Origin: Bufo bufo
Taxonomy: Eukaryota; Chordata; Amphibia; Anura; Bufonidae
Length of the DNA: 64,000 nucleotides
Direction of reading: 5' to 3'
NCBI RefSeq assembly: GCF_905171765.1
Contig: NC_053392.1
Span: forward strand, 370,617,442 to 370,681,441
Shown: one piece after another, positions 33,830-44,103 of the stretch
Layout of the letters: the number at the start of each line of letters is the position of its first letter
Position numbering within the stretch: position 1 is the first letter of the stretch
Made by a program: the position numbers and the translations under genes
The notes under the pieces: model-generated
Seen by the model: only the letters and a program-made list of their open reading frames with translations
Told to the model about the DNA's origin: nothing
Database searches by the model: none

Positions 33830-35225
33830 TAGGGGGTCATACCATGGGGGAGTAATAAAGCCCACTATAATGCCCCCCCCCCCCAGTAGTAATAATTCTC
33901 CTTATATTGTGACAGTGCAAAAATACCCCCTTGTAATGCCCCCAGTTGAGCTAATGTCCCCATAGTGCCCCCATAATGTCCCAGTATAAAATACCCCTAT
34001 ATAGTGCCCCCAGTAAATTTCCCCCATAGTGCTCCTCTCCCCCCTTCCTGCTAGTGCCCCCCATAATGTACCAGTATAAAATGCCCCATATATAGTGCCC
34101 CAGTAGATGCCCCTCAGTGTCCGGCCTCTGATAGGCTGCCGGCCTAGTGTCCCCCATAATGCCCCCCAATAATGTGCCAGTAAGTGTCCCCATAGATGCC
34201 CCCCCATCATGTGCCAGTATCAAGTGCCTCTCTCCTCCCCCCCACATGTCCCAGTATCATAGTGCCATCTCCCCCCCCAATGTGCCAGTATCAAGTGCCT
34301 CTCTCTTCCCCCCCCCATGTCCCAGTATCATAGTGCCATCTCCCCCCCCCCAGGAAAAAATGGTAGTATCAAGTGCCTCTCCCCCCATGTGCCAGTATCA
34401 TAGTGCCAAACCCACCCATGTGCCAGTATCAAGTACCAAACCCCCGCCCCCACATGCCAGTATCAAGTGCCTCTCTCCTCCCCCCATGTCCCAGTATCAT
34501 AGTGCCATCTCCCCCCCATGTGCCAGTATCAGGTGCCAACCCCCCTCCCCCAGGTGCCAGTATCAGGTGCCTCTCTCCCCCCCATGTGCCAGTATCAGGT
34601 GCCAACCCCCCCTCCCCCCAGGTGTCAGTATCAAGTGCCTCTCTCCTCCCCCCCATGTCCCAGTATCATAGTGCCATCTCCCCCCCCACAAAAAAAAGTG
34701 CCAGTATCAAGTGCCTCTCTCCCTCCCCCCCATGTGCCAGTATCAGGTGCCTCTCTCCCACCCATGTGCCAGTATCAGGTGCCAACCCCCCCCAGGTGCC
34801 AGTATCAGGTGCCAACCCCTCTCCCCCCCCATGTGCCAGTATCAGGTGCCTCTCTCCACCCCCCCATGTGCCAGTATCAGGTGCCAACCCCCCCTCCCCC
34901 CCAGGTGCCAGTATCAGGTGCCAACCCCCCTCCCCCCATGTGCCAGTATCACGTGCCAACCCCCCCAGGTGCCAGTATCATGTGCCAACCCCTCTTTCCC
35001 CCCCATGTGCCAGTATCAGGTGCCTCTCTCCACCCCCCCATGTGCCAGTATCAGGTGCCAACCCCCCCTCCTCCCCCCCATGTGCCAGTATCAGGTGCCT
35101 CTCTCCACCCCCCCATGTGCCAGTATCAGGTGCCAACCCCCCCTCCTCCCCCAGGTGCCAGTATCAGGTGCCAACCCCCCTCCCCCCATGTGCCAATATC
35201 AAGTGCCTCCCGCTCCCCCCATGGC
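33830..35225. repeat. C-rich minisatellite in hAT
   Basis: From 33870 the words TGCCCCC, CATAGTGCCCC and CCAGTATAAAATG recur. From about 34200 it becomes a regular array of CATGTGCCAGTATCAGGTGC units of roughly 35-45 bp, separated by CTCTCTCC..CCCCCC or CAACCCCCC. The minus strand is thus rich in G-runs. The long Pro/Ser frames here (for example 34373-35230, 34518-35354) are repeat translations, not genes. Confidence 0.85.
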
Positions 35226-35349
35226 AGTAACAGTCGGGTATTAAAAAAAAATAATAAACACTTCTACTTACCTCCATGTCAGCGATGCGATGCAGCCTCT
35301 TCCTGTGTCCCGCCCTGTATGTCCATATATGGAGTCAGTGCGTGTATTT

Positions 35350-35760
35350 CATAAAAGTTTCTGCTGGGATTCAAACCCATGACCTTCTGTATCAGAGGCA
35401 AAGCACCTAACCGCAAGACCATAAGAGCTGCCTTGCTGCTGACTGAAAAAATATGAGACTTCTACTGTTATAGCTGGCTAAGTGTACATCTATACACATG
35501 ACAGCTGCTCATATATAGAGATATAGCAGAGCTGAGTGTGCTGGGACAGCTGTCATATAGAGATATAGCAGTGCTGGGTGTGTTGGGGCAGCTGTCATGT
35601 GTATAGATGTACACTTAGCCAGCTATAACAGTACAAGTCTCATATTTTTTCAATCAGTTGCAATGCAGCCTTTATGGCTATGAGGGTAAATGCTTTGCCT
35701 CTGATACACTGATACATTGGAGGTTGTGGGTTCGAATTCCAGACACATCAGGAGACTTTA
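35350..35760. repeat. palindrome with two tRNA-like segments
   Basis: Arms around 35430-35505 and 35590-35670 pair (CTGGCTAAGTGTACATCTAT and its complement). Outside each arm is a tRNA-like piece. On the minus strand near 35353-35425: CTTGCGGTTAGGTGC (A-box-like) then GGGTTTGAATCCC (B box). On the plus strand near 35665-35745: ATGAGGGTAAATGC then GGGTTCGAATTCC. Either a SINE pair or a foldback that captured a tRNA. Neither segment folds well enough by eye to be called a tRNA gene. Confidence 0.6.
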
Positions 35761-35856
35761 GGAGACAGTAAGATTAGATCACATTAGCGAGGGGGCCTGG
35801 TCAGCCGCTGCTGCTGTGAAGGGGCCCTGAACATTAAGACAAGAATTGATATTTAA

Positions 35857-36125
35857 AGAGGACCTTTCACTTATAAAAACTATGTGAGCTGTGAGGCTGT
35901 GAGCTGTGCGCTGCGATTGGCCAGCGCTGCAGCCTAGGAGAAGGAGACGCCCACAGGACAAGGGAAGACCCGCCTACTATAACTTAAGGAGCAAAGGTAC
36001 CGGAGGGCATAACGGGAGAACGGAGCGGCGTCCGGGGATAATAGTAAGTGCAGTGAGATCCCCGGGCGCCGCTCTACATGGCAGCATACTTAGTTCACAT
36101 AGTTTTTACAAGTGAAAGGTCCTCT
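35857..36125. mobile_element. TTAA MITE, 269 bp
   Basis: TTAA on both sides (35853-35856, 36126-36129) with inverted ends AGAGGACCTTTCACTT and AAGTGAAAGGTCCTCT. The interior has no coding capacity. It is nested in the hAT at 33453-36227. Confidence 0.85.
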
Positions 36126-36260
36126 TTAACTCACTTGAAAATAAACTGTCACACACGCTGCCGGGCGCCGGGCCCCCTTGGCAGCCCGGGCCCCGAAGCA
36201 GCTGCTTCCCCGGTAGTTACGCCACTGGCAGGGAGCACATTTCACATGTGATAAGATATA

Positions 36261-37541
36261 TTAATTGTAATACCAGACATGTAGTCTAAGACTGTATTTT
36301 ATACTCTTTTTTTTGTTAGTGGTAGAACGGAAGGTTTTTTCAATGGTAGTGTATTCACAGCAGATACATTTTTTGTGTCCGCATTTGAAACTACCCTTAT
36401 AGTGAAGCCATGTGGCTTGTGATGTTTTTCTGTCTGAAAAGAAACTCGGACTGATTAAATTACCACGGGTGGGTGCTCTCCTAGCCACACATCTCATTCC
36501 ATCAGACACAATTTCAGACCAATTGCCATCAAAATTTAGGATATGAAGATACTTTTTCATAATCCTACAGATGGCAGAAAATTCTTGGCTATATTGAGTG
36601 ACAAAATAGGTGGCATGTTTTTTATTGTCAGTACTCTCAGGTTGTCTGTGTTTTAAAGGGGATTTGGGGAAAACTAAGGAGTGTCTGTTCATGTCAGAAA
36701 CTGTTTTTTTGGCCCGCTCTATGTTGTTGCGTGGATATGCCCTGCGCAATAGTCTGTTACTTATATTAGAGGCTTCCTTCTCAAAGACCTCTTGATCAGA
36801 ACAATTGCATCGGGCATGGATTAATTCTCCCTTAGGGATATTGCGAATGGTATGGGGAGGGTGACATGACTGGGCTAGTAATGTAGTGTTCCCAGCAAGT
36901 TGTTTCCGATAAGTGGATGTATTAACCTTGTGGGTGGAAATATTCCCCCTCAGGCACAAATCCAAAAACTGTATTTCCACATCATCAAAATGAAAAACAA
37001 ATTGTATGCAATCCACACAGGAATTAAAGTGTGTAATGAGTTCTGGTATGGACGCCACCCCACCAGACCACACCATCAATAGGTCGTCGATATAACATCC
37101 ATACCAGAATAGACGGTCCAAAAAAGGGGAGGTGTCGATGAGGAGAAAGTGACCCTCCCACCATGCCATAAAGATGTTGGCAATGGAGGGAGAGAACTTA
37201 GCCCCCATCGACACCCCTGACACCTGCAAATAAAAGGTGTCAAATAAAAAGTAGTTGTGCCTGAGAAGGAAATCCACCACCAGGACAGCATATTCTCTAA
37301 GTTCCATTGTGTAATCACTATAGTGGTCAAGAAACCAACATAGTGATGTAATTGCCAAATTGTGGGGAATGTTAGTGTAAAGGGACGTAATGTCCGCTGT
37401 AATCCATGAATATCCCTCCCTCCATTCAAAATCAGAAAAAACCTGGAGTACAGAACGGTTATAGCAAACTTGCAAGCATGTTTTCTGTAACTTAAAGACA
37501 GAGACGCAATTAAATTTCCCCCCCACCCCTTCTACAAACAT
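36261..37541 (-). pseudogene. Penelope-like reverse transcriptase
   Basis: An uninterrupted 426-codon frame. WITADITSLYTNIPHNLAIT carries the first RT aspartate, SGVSMGAKFSPSIANIFMA is the GxxxGxxxSP-like block, and YGCYIDDLLMVW has the catalytic Y-x-D-D near residue 148. A distal Cys-rich segment (FKCGHKKCICCEYTT) precedes the endonuclease, as in Penelope-like proteins. The N-terminal part is absent (family proteins start well upstream) and the frame ends at a stop shortly before the hAT. RT and YIDD look intact, which is notable, but the gene lacks its nuclease and 5' end. Confidence 0.9.
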
Positions 37542-37545
37542 AGTG

Positions 37546-38225
37546 AATACTGCTATTATTATTTATATTATTTACTATGAGAATAATGCAGTATTGGAGC
37601 TGGTAAGATATGTCTACTGTGTTATTTGCATTTAAAAATGTTAAAAATGCTATTTAAAAAAAGATTTTACTGTAAAATGCACATTTCAAACATAAAATGC
37701 GATTTCCCCCCCAATAACACCAATATAACGGTGCAGGAAAGGACAGTGTAGGATTTGTATACTGTGTCAGTTGCATCTCACAATGCTAAGTCTATTTTTA
37801 TTTATTATTCCATTTCTATTCTAGAATTCTATTATTTATTATAGCCTATTTTTATTTTTATATGTTTTTCTTGCAGGTGACTGGTTTTGTAATAAAAAAC
37901 TGCTATCAGGTTCTGCAGCAGCCAAAAACTTGTAATGTCATTAATCTCCTGCTCACAACACCAATGGATAACAATACAGAACAGGTGGTAAAATTATTTC
38001 TGTCTACAGTGTAATCTGCATCTAAGTTCACTTGTATAACAATGGTGTTATTGCCATAAAAGGCTCATGCTAAATGCAACTCGTTTAATAACACTGGACA
38101 GATATAATGCACTGAAAAATAACTGTCTAAAAAGGATGCAGCTTTCTCTGTTCAAATGAGAAAAAAATAATAATAATTTCTTGCAGGTGGCTGGTTTTGT
38201 AGAGCAGGACTGCTACTGCAGCAGC
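37546..38225. repeat. diverged tandem repeats
   Basis: The word TTCTTGCAGGTG(A/G)CTGGTTTTGTA followed by ACTGCTA..CTGCAGCAGC occurs at about 37869 and 38178. TGTCTAC(T/A)GTGT.ATTTGCAT-like words occur near 37610, 37765 and 38000. It looks like two to three worn units of about 300 bp, possibly hAT subterminal repeats. No gene. Confidence 0.5.
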
Positions 38226-38227
38226 TA

Positions 38228-39437
38228 CACTGCCTGTCCCAAAAAAGCCTTTAGCTTTGATTTCGGCATGGATTCGCTTGTGCATTATTTCGATAAGCTT
38301 CTGCAATGTCACAAGATTTATTTCCATCCAGTGTTGCATTAATTTTTCACCAAGATCTTGCATTGATGATGATAGAGCCTGACTGCTGCGCAAAGCCTTC
38401 TCCAGCACATCCCAAAGATTCTCAATGGGGTTAAGGTCGGGGACTCTGTGGTGGCCAATCCATGTGTGAAAATGATGTCTCATTCTCCCTGAACCACTCT
38501 TTCACAATTTAAGCCCGATGAATCCTGGCATTGTCATTTTGGAATATGCCCGTGCCATCAGGGAAATAAAAATCCATTGATGGAATAACCTGGTCATTCA
38601 GTATGTTCAGGTAGTCAGCTGACCTCATTCTTGGAGCACACACTGTTGCTGAACCTAGACCTGACTAACTGCAGCAACCCCAGATCATAGCACTGCCCCC
38701 ACAGGCTTGTACAGTAGGCACTAGGCATGATGGGTGCATCACTTCATCTGCCTCTCTTCTTACCCTGATGCGCCCATCACTTGGGAACAGGATAAATCTG
38801 GACTCATCAGACCACATGACCTTCTTCCATTGCTCCAGAGTCCAATGTTTATGCTCCCTAGCAAATTGAAGCCTTTTTTTCTGGTTTGCCTTACTGATTA
38901 GTGGTTTTCTTACGGCTACACAGCTGTTCAGTCTCAATCCCTTGAGTTCCCTTTGCATTGTGCATGTGGAAATGCTCTTACTTTCACTATTAAACATAGC
39001 CCTGAGTTTTACTGTTTTTCTTCGATTTGATTTCACCAAAAGTTTCAGTGATCGGCGACCACAATCATTCAGGATTTTTTTCCCGCCCAATTCTTCCTCA
39101 AATACGATGGGTCCCCACTATCCTTCCAGTTTTTAATAATGTGTTGGACAGTTCTTAACCCAATTTTAGTAGTTTCTGAAATCTCCTTAGATGTTTTCTC
39201 TGCTTGATGCATGCCAATGATTTGACCCTTCTCAAACAGACTAACATCTTTTCCACGACCACGAGATGTGTCTTTCCACATGGTTAAGAAATGAGAAGCA
39301 ACTCATTGCACCAGTTGGGGTTAAATAACTTGTTGCCAGCTGAAAGATAATTGCCCATGCAGTAATTATCCAATAGGAGGCTCATAACTATTTGCTTAGT
39401 TAAATTCAGGTGGCGACTTTTTTTTTCACAGGCAGTG
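38228..39437 (-). mobile_element. Tc1/mariner transposon, 1.2 kb, dead
   Basis: TA flanks both ends (38226-38227, 39438-39439). The ends CACTGCCTGTCCC and, as complement, CACTGCCTGTGAA are short inverted repeats, so this is a short-TIR Tc1 family unlike the others in the window. The transposase fills nearly the whole element. Confidence 0.85.
38245..39281 (-). pseudogene. Tc1 transposase (short-TIR family), broken
   Basis: Reading leftward: RGRGKDVSLFEKGQIIGMHQ and SKEISETTKIGLRTVQHIIK (HTH), then after a frameshift near 39080 GRRSLKLLVKSNRRKTV, QKKRLQFAREHKHWTLEQWK, MWSDESRFILF (first catalytic Asp) and SAMIWGCCS. The second Asp block (about 38530) lies among frameshifts. VPDLNPIENLWDVLEKAL (38380-38450) holds the final acidic residue, and KAKGFFGTGS is the end. 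At least three lesions make it non-functional. Confidence 0.9.
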
Positions 39438-39439
39438 TA

Positions 39440-39776
39440 TATTATTAAGTACTGACTGTGCTCCACCAAGTCCCTCACTCCCTGAAACTGCTTTCCCTAA
39501 ACAGCCCCTAGTATTCTACACAATTATTTCTTTCTATTCTGTCCCTACACTGTTCCTGTAACACGAAGAGATGATTACTTGTGTATACTGTGTAAGATCG
39601 ATCATCCACCCTCATTAACAACTCGTCACAGAATGACATCTGCACAGGCATCTCCCTGCATGCTGCCACACCTGATTGACTGATTAGCTGTTTTTCAGCC
39701 TCTGAGCTATCAAGGCAAGCCCCCCTTCCCCCCATTTCCTCTCAGGCTCATGTGAGCATCCTTCTTCTTCCACCCT
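39440..39776. other. unassigned non-coding stretch
   Basis: No element ends or motif recognised. The stretch resembles the subterminal part of some hATs (CTCCCTGCATGCTGCCACACC). The frame 39508-39735 has no domain. Confidence 0.3.
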
Positions 39777-41192
39777 CAGGGATGGACTGGGACAATAAAG
39801 TGGCCCTGGACTTCAGCCAGACCGGCCCACTTTATTTTTCCCAAACACACTCAAAAAAAAACTAATGTATTGTGATTGTCCATATCGCTTCCTTTGCTGG
39901 CGGGAGTCATTTTTCCATCACATTATGCACTGCTCGTTTCCATGGTTTTGACCACCCTGTAATCCAGCAGCGGTGGTCATGCTTGCACACTATAGGAGTA
40001 GCCGGGATTGTGGGAGTGCACATAGTTTGGTGCTTTTTTCGACCACCAATGCTGGATTACAGGGAGGTCGTAACCATGATGACGAGCCATGTATAATGTG
40101 CTGGGAGACATTTTGTCTCTATGGCACTATCTGCCCTAATAGTGATACAGTGCCCACATAGAGCACGATAGTGCCCTCCTATTCACAGAAAAATAGCGCA
40201 TTTGTACCCATATAGTACCTACCTAGGTGCATAGAAAGTGCCATACTTTGGCTCTATGTCGGCACTGTATGACTGTGGCCAAAGTACTGTAGGTTTTCAC
40301 TTTAGGTAGGTACTGTATGGCACCATAAGCAAGAAATACACCATTTATCTGTGCATAACATGGCGCTATCTGAGCACTGTATGACCGTGGGAAGACCTGG
40401 GCATACTATGCTCAGATAAGTTGTGTATTTAGTGTCTACAGTGCCCACAAAGTGCCATATCATACCTACCTAGAGCTAAAACGTGGGCAGAAAGTGCCAT
40501 ACTTTGCCTATAATTATACTCTGTCTACACAAGTATGGCGCTTTCCGAGTATGGGTTCTATATGGCACTATGTGGGCACGACAGGCACTAAATGCGCCAT
40601 TTATCTGTGGATAGTATGGCACTATCTGCCCACAATCATACAGTGCCCACATAGAACCAAATATCGCCGTACCGTACCCACACTATTATATGGCAGTGCC
40701 CAGAGCGCCATATGTTGACTATGTGGGCAGATAGTGCCCTACTATGCCCAGATAAATAGTGCCCTTAGTGACTGCAGTGCCAAACTGTACCCACCTAGAG
40801 CCAATCTGTGCACAGAAAGTGCCATACTTTGTCCACAGTGACAAAGTGCCCTTTCTGTGCACAGTCTGGCACTGGCTCCAGGTAGGTATTCTACTACACG
40901 TGGGGGCACAGCGCTCATCTCTTTAGTAAAGAGTTTTACTACCTTACATATTCAGCTTCCGCCTCCAGCCTCCAGTAACAAGTGCGGGCGGCAGCGCTCA
41001 CTCACTGACGTCACGCGCCTGCGCCGCCTAGTGGGAGGAGCAGGCGTGTGACGTCAGTGAGTGAGCGCCGCCCCCACACTGCCTGCTGTTACTGGAGCTT
41101 TACCCCCCTGATGCCTGGCGGCCCTGGCCGGCCCATAATTCGATCGGCCCACCGGGATTCTCCCGGTACTCCCGATGGCCAGTCCATCGCTG
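39777..41192. mobile_element. non-autonomous hAT, 1.4 kb, exact 8-bp TSD
   Basis: Termini CAGGGATGGACTGGGACAAT and, as complement, CAGCGATGGACTGGCCATCG. The exact duplication TCCACCCT is at 39769-39776 and 41193-41200. The interior (40090-40870) is a degenerate field of words such as AGTGCC, TGCCCACA, ATGGCACTA and GGCAGATAGTGCC. At 40960-41100 is a GC-rich palindrome with exact TGACGTCA at 41006-41013 and 41049-41056. No transposase. Confidence 0.9.
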
Positions 41193-41457
41193 TCCACCCT
41201 TGTGGCTTTTCACACCGACATGTGCAGTAAAATGGCTCTGCATGCTCTTTTACTGGATTTGTCTGAAGATAACTTGAAAATCTTTTGGTTTATTTGGCGA
41301 CTCAGTTTGCTAATTTTTAATAGGGTTATTTGCATTACTATCACTTCTGAGCCACTATACAGCCACATTTTAATTTCATTTAAAGAGACAAGTCCAGGAA
41401 ATACTGTATTTATTATTAAACAGTTTTGAGTTGGTGCAACAAATGGGTGTATGTAAT
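41193..41457. other. short non-coding stretch
   Basis: Nothing recognised; possibly host sequence between two elements. Confidence 0.3.
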
Positions 41458-41460
41458 TAA

Positions 41461-41859
41461 GGGTACTTTCACACTAGCGGCAAGGAACTCCGGCAGGCTG
41501 TTCCGGCGGATGAACAGTCTGTCGGATCCGTGCTGCCGCTAGTGTGGCCCCATTGTGCTGCCGCTACCGCTCCGGCCCCATTGACTATAATTGGGGCGGG
41601 CCAGAGTTCCAGTGGCAGCACGGCAAACATGCCGAAAGGCGGCCGGAATATAACTACGACATGTCGTAGTTTTATTCCAGCCGCCTCTCGGCATGTTTGC
41701 CGTGCTGCCGCCGGAACTCCGGCCCTCCCCCATTATAGTCAATGGGGCAGGAGCGATAGTCCGGGGGCACGCGAGCACTAGTTGCAGCACGGATCCAAAA
41801 GGGTGTTCACCCGCCAGAAGAGCCTGCCGGAGTTCCTTGCCTCTAGTGTGAAACCAGCC
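41461..41859. mobile_element. Harbinger-type MITE, 399 bp
   Basis: TAA at 41458-41460 and 41860-41862. Ends GGGTACTTTCACACTAGCGG and CTCTAGTGTGAAACCAGCC are inverted. The arms are strongly palindromic (GCAGCACGGCAAACATGCCG and complement). Confidence 0.85.
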
Positions 41860-41862
41860 TAA

Positions 41863-42424
41863 GATAACATGTTTACCACCCTGTCTCCAGTTCAGGGTTG
41901 GATGAGGGTTGGAAATTACTCTTGTATCTCTTACAAAGAAAACTTTGTCCTTTACAGTACTTGCCATGGGATTCCCATTTGACCCTGCTGAGGTGGCAAT
42001 ACCACCTTGATGGCCTGTAACGTGACTGTTGCTAGAATATGTTAGCATTGCTATGTTATGTTTATGCATGCTATTATATTTCTAAGCACTTGAGTGTGCC
42101 ACATAAAGTGCACCCATGATGATATGCCATGTTATGACCATGTAATGTGCCTTTAAGCCACTGTGGGAAGGCAGCAAGCGAGGAGTAAATACATGTGCAG
42201 TACTGTGAATGAGACACTCTGTAAATAAAGTGACCTTGGAGAAAATGTATGGTGATGACATCATGGCCAGACTGTGACAACATGCAGAGACTTTAGGAGC
42301 CTTATTTGGGAGACATATACCTTGGGTAGGATGTGATAGGCATGGCAAAGATTGCATTGAAGACAGGGGAAATATATAAAATATAAAATATGTGGATATA
42401 TATAAGCTTCACTGAATTTTTATA
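41863..42424. other. unassigned non-coding stretch
   Basis: An AATAAA lies at 42224 in a plus-strand context, but no coding sequence precedes it that I recognise. Minus-strand frames at 42074-42357 have no motif. Confidence 0.3.
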
Positions 42425-42426
42425 TA

Positions 42427-43379
42427 CAGTACAGACCAAAAGTTTGGACACACCTTCTCATTCAAAGAGTTTTCTTTATTTTCATGACTATGAACGCATC
42501 AAAACTATGAATTAACACATGTGGAATTATATACATAACAAACAAGTGTGAAACAACTGAAAATATGTCATATTCTAGGTTCTTCAAAGTAGCCACCTTT
42601 TGCTATGATTACTGATTTGCACACTCTTGGCATTCTCTTGATGAGCTTCAAGAGGTAGTCCCCTGAAATGGTCTTCCAACAGTCTTGAAGGAGTTCCCAG
42701 AGATGCTTAGCACTTGTTGGCCCTTTTGCCTTCACTCTGCGGTCCAGCTCACCCCAAACCATCTTGATTGGGTTCAGGTCCGGTGACTGTGGAGGCCAGG
42801 TCATCTGGCGCAGCACCCCATCACTCTCCTTCATGGTCAAATAGCCCTTACTTTCAAAGTTTTCCCAATTTTTCGGCTGACTGACTGACCTTTATTTCTT
42901 AAAGTAATGATGGCCACTCGTTTTTCTTTACTTAGCTGCTTTTTTCTTGCCATAATACAAATTCTAACAGTCTATTCAGTAGGACTATCAGCTGTGTATC
43001 CACCTGACTTCTCCTCAACGCAACTGATGGTCCCAACCCCATTTATAAGGCAAGAAATCCCACTTATTAAACCTGACAGGGCACACCTGTGAAGTGAAAA
43101 CCATTACTAGGACTAGGACTACCAGGACTACCTCTTGAAGCTCATCAAGAGAATGCCAAGAGTGTGCAAAGCAGTAATCAAAGCAAAATGTGGCTACTTT
43201 GAAGAACCTAGAATATGACATATTTTCAGTTGTTTCACACTTGTTTGTTATGAATATAATTCCACATGTGTTAATTCATAGTTTTGATGCCTTCAGTGTG
43301 AATCTACAATTTTCATAGTCATGAAAATAAAGAAAACTCTTTGAATGAGACAGTGTGTCCAAACTTTTGGTCTGTACTG
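42427..43379 (-). mobile_element. Tc1 mini-element, internally deleted
   Basis: TA flanks (42425-42426, 43380-43381). The ends CAGTACAGACCAAAAGTTTG and complement continue as very long inverted repeats (about 240 bp), which include an inverted copy of the transposase C-terminal coding end. A sister copy lies at 62787-63705 in the other orientation. Confidence 0.9.
42568..42953 (-). pseudogene. deleted Tc1 transposase (HTH joined to C-term)
   Basis: Starting at 42953 it encodes ARKKQLSKEKRVAIITLRNK, then SVSRKIGK and about 40 codons in total, a stop just after the junction, and then in another frame MKESDGVLRQMTWPPQSPDL with NPIKMVWGELDRRVKA (NPIE changed to NPIK) to YFEEPRI. The catalytic middle is deleted at the same place as in the copy at 63179-63564. 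It cannot be an active enzyme. Confidence 0.85.
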
Positions 43380-43381
43380 TA

Positions 43382-43978
43382 CAATACATTGAAAGTATTC
43401 AAGGCCCTGGAAAAAAATAAAAATAAAAGTGGCCCCAAGTTATAGAAGAGTCTGAACTGACAGAAGGCTGGGCAACACAAGTACACAAACCACAAGTAGC
43501 CAGGACAACAGAAGTAGATGGGGCCAGCAATAGCACAGTACAGCACAAATACTGCCCCAGCAAAACCAAATACCAAAGTGCAGCATAAAATATTGCCCTA
43601 TCACCATCAGGATGGTGATACAATTGAGTTCAGCAATGAAAAATTGCTGTGTGTCAGGAAGAGGTTAAGTTACAATTGTGTCTGCCTAAACCCTTCCTAG
43701 AGCAGGGAGCCACAAATAATACTCAGGGCCAAAAAGATCATATTCTGTAAGTGGTCTGACTACACTTCTTAAAGGGTTGTTGACACAAATATAAAAAAAA
43801 TGTACATACCTAAAGACTAATTGCAGTACACTAGTAATATGGTAGCCATACCATAGCTGTTTCACTTTAACAGATTGCATGTTAATCCGTCGCAAAGATT
43901 GAAGCACATTATGAACTCATAGTGGTCTAAGGGTGCCGTATTACGGATCCTGTAATACTCTGTAATTATTATGAGAGG
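43382..43978. other. unassigned non-coding stretch
   Basis: No gene seen. AAGGCCCTGGAAAAAA near 43401 and a hairpin around TATCACCATCAGGATGGTGATA at 43600-43621 are the only structures noticed. CAGGGAGCCACAAATAATAC near 43703 looks like a worn hAT interior. Confidence 0.3.
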
Positions 43979-44103
43979 TACAGTCAGGTCCATAAATATT
44001 GGGACATCAACACAATTCTAAAATCTTTGGCTCTATACCCCACCACAATGGATTTGAAATGAAACTAACAAGATGTGCTTTAACTGCAGACTGTCAGCTT
44101 TAA

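Larger units (their letters stand above)
33453..36227. mobile_element. non-autonomous hAT, 2.8 kb, exact 8-bp TSD
   Basis: Termini CAGGGGCGTAACTAG and, as complement, CAGTGGCGTAACTAC. The exact duplication GCAGGGAG is at 33445-33452 and 36228-36235. No transposase. The interior holds a 1-kb C-rich minisatellite (about 34190-35225), a palindrome with two tRNA-like segments (35350-35750) and a nested TTAA MITE (35857-36125). Related degenerate sequence is at 49643-51385. Confidence 0.9.
32690..37545 (-). mobile_element. Penelope-like retroelement, split by hAT
   Basis: Read leftward it holds an RT domain (36261-37541), the start of a GIY-YIG endonuclease, a hAT insertion (33453-36227), the rest of the endonuclease (33179-33445) and a 3'UTR ending around 32690. 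The UTR has the CTGAAACGCGTAATTG and AAATAAAGTC words typical of these elements. The 5' part upstream of RT is missing. Confidence 0.85.

Noticed and set aside
34147..35354. Long Pro/Ser/Cys-rich proteins (174-285 codons)
   Set aside because: Translations of the C-rich minisatellite in a hAT; overlapping frames are all open.
35353..35425. tRNA gene on the minus strand
   Set aside because: A- and B-box-like words exist, but the acceptor and anticodon stems do not pair well by eye, and it has a mirrored partner in a palindrome; treated as tRNA-like repeat.
37546..38225. Exon with a TTCTTGCAGGTG splice-site-like word repeated twice
   Set aside because: The word belongs to a diverged tandem repeat and no coding frame follows.
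42907..43092. Signal-peptide-like small protein (hydrophobic start MMATRFSLLSCFFLAIIQ)
   Set aside because: It is the antisense of the Tc1 HTH coding region and appears identically in the second mini-element at 63040-63225.
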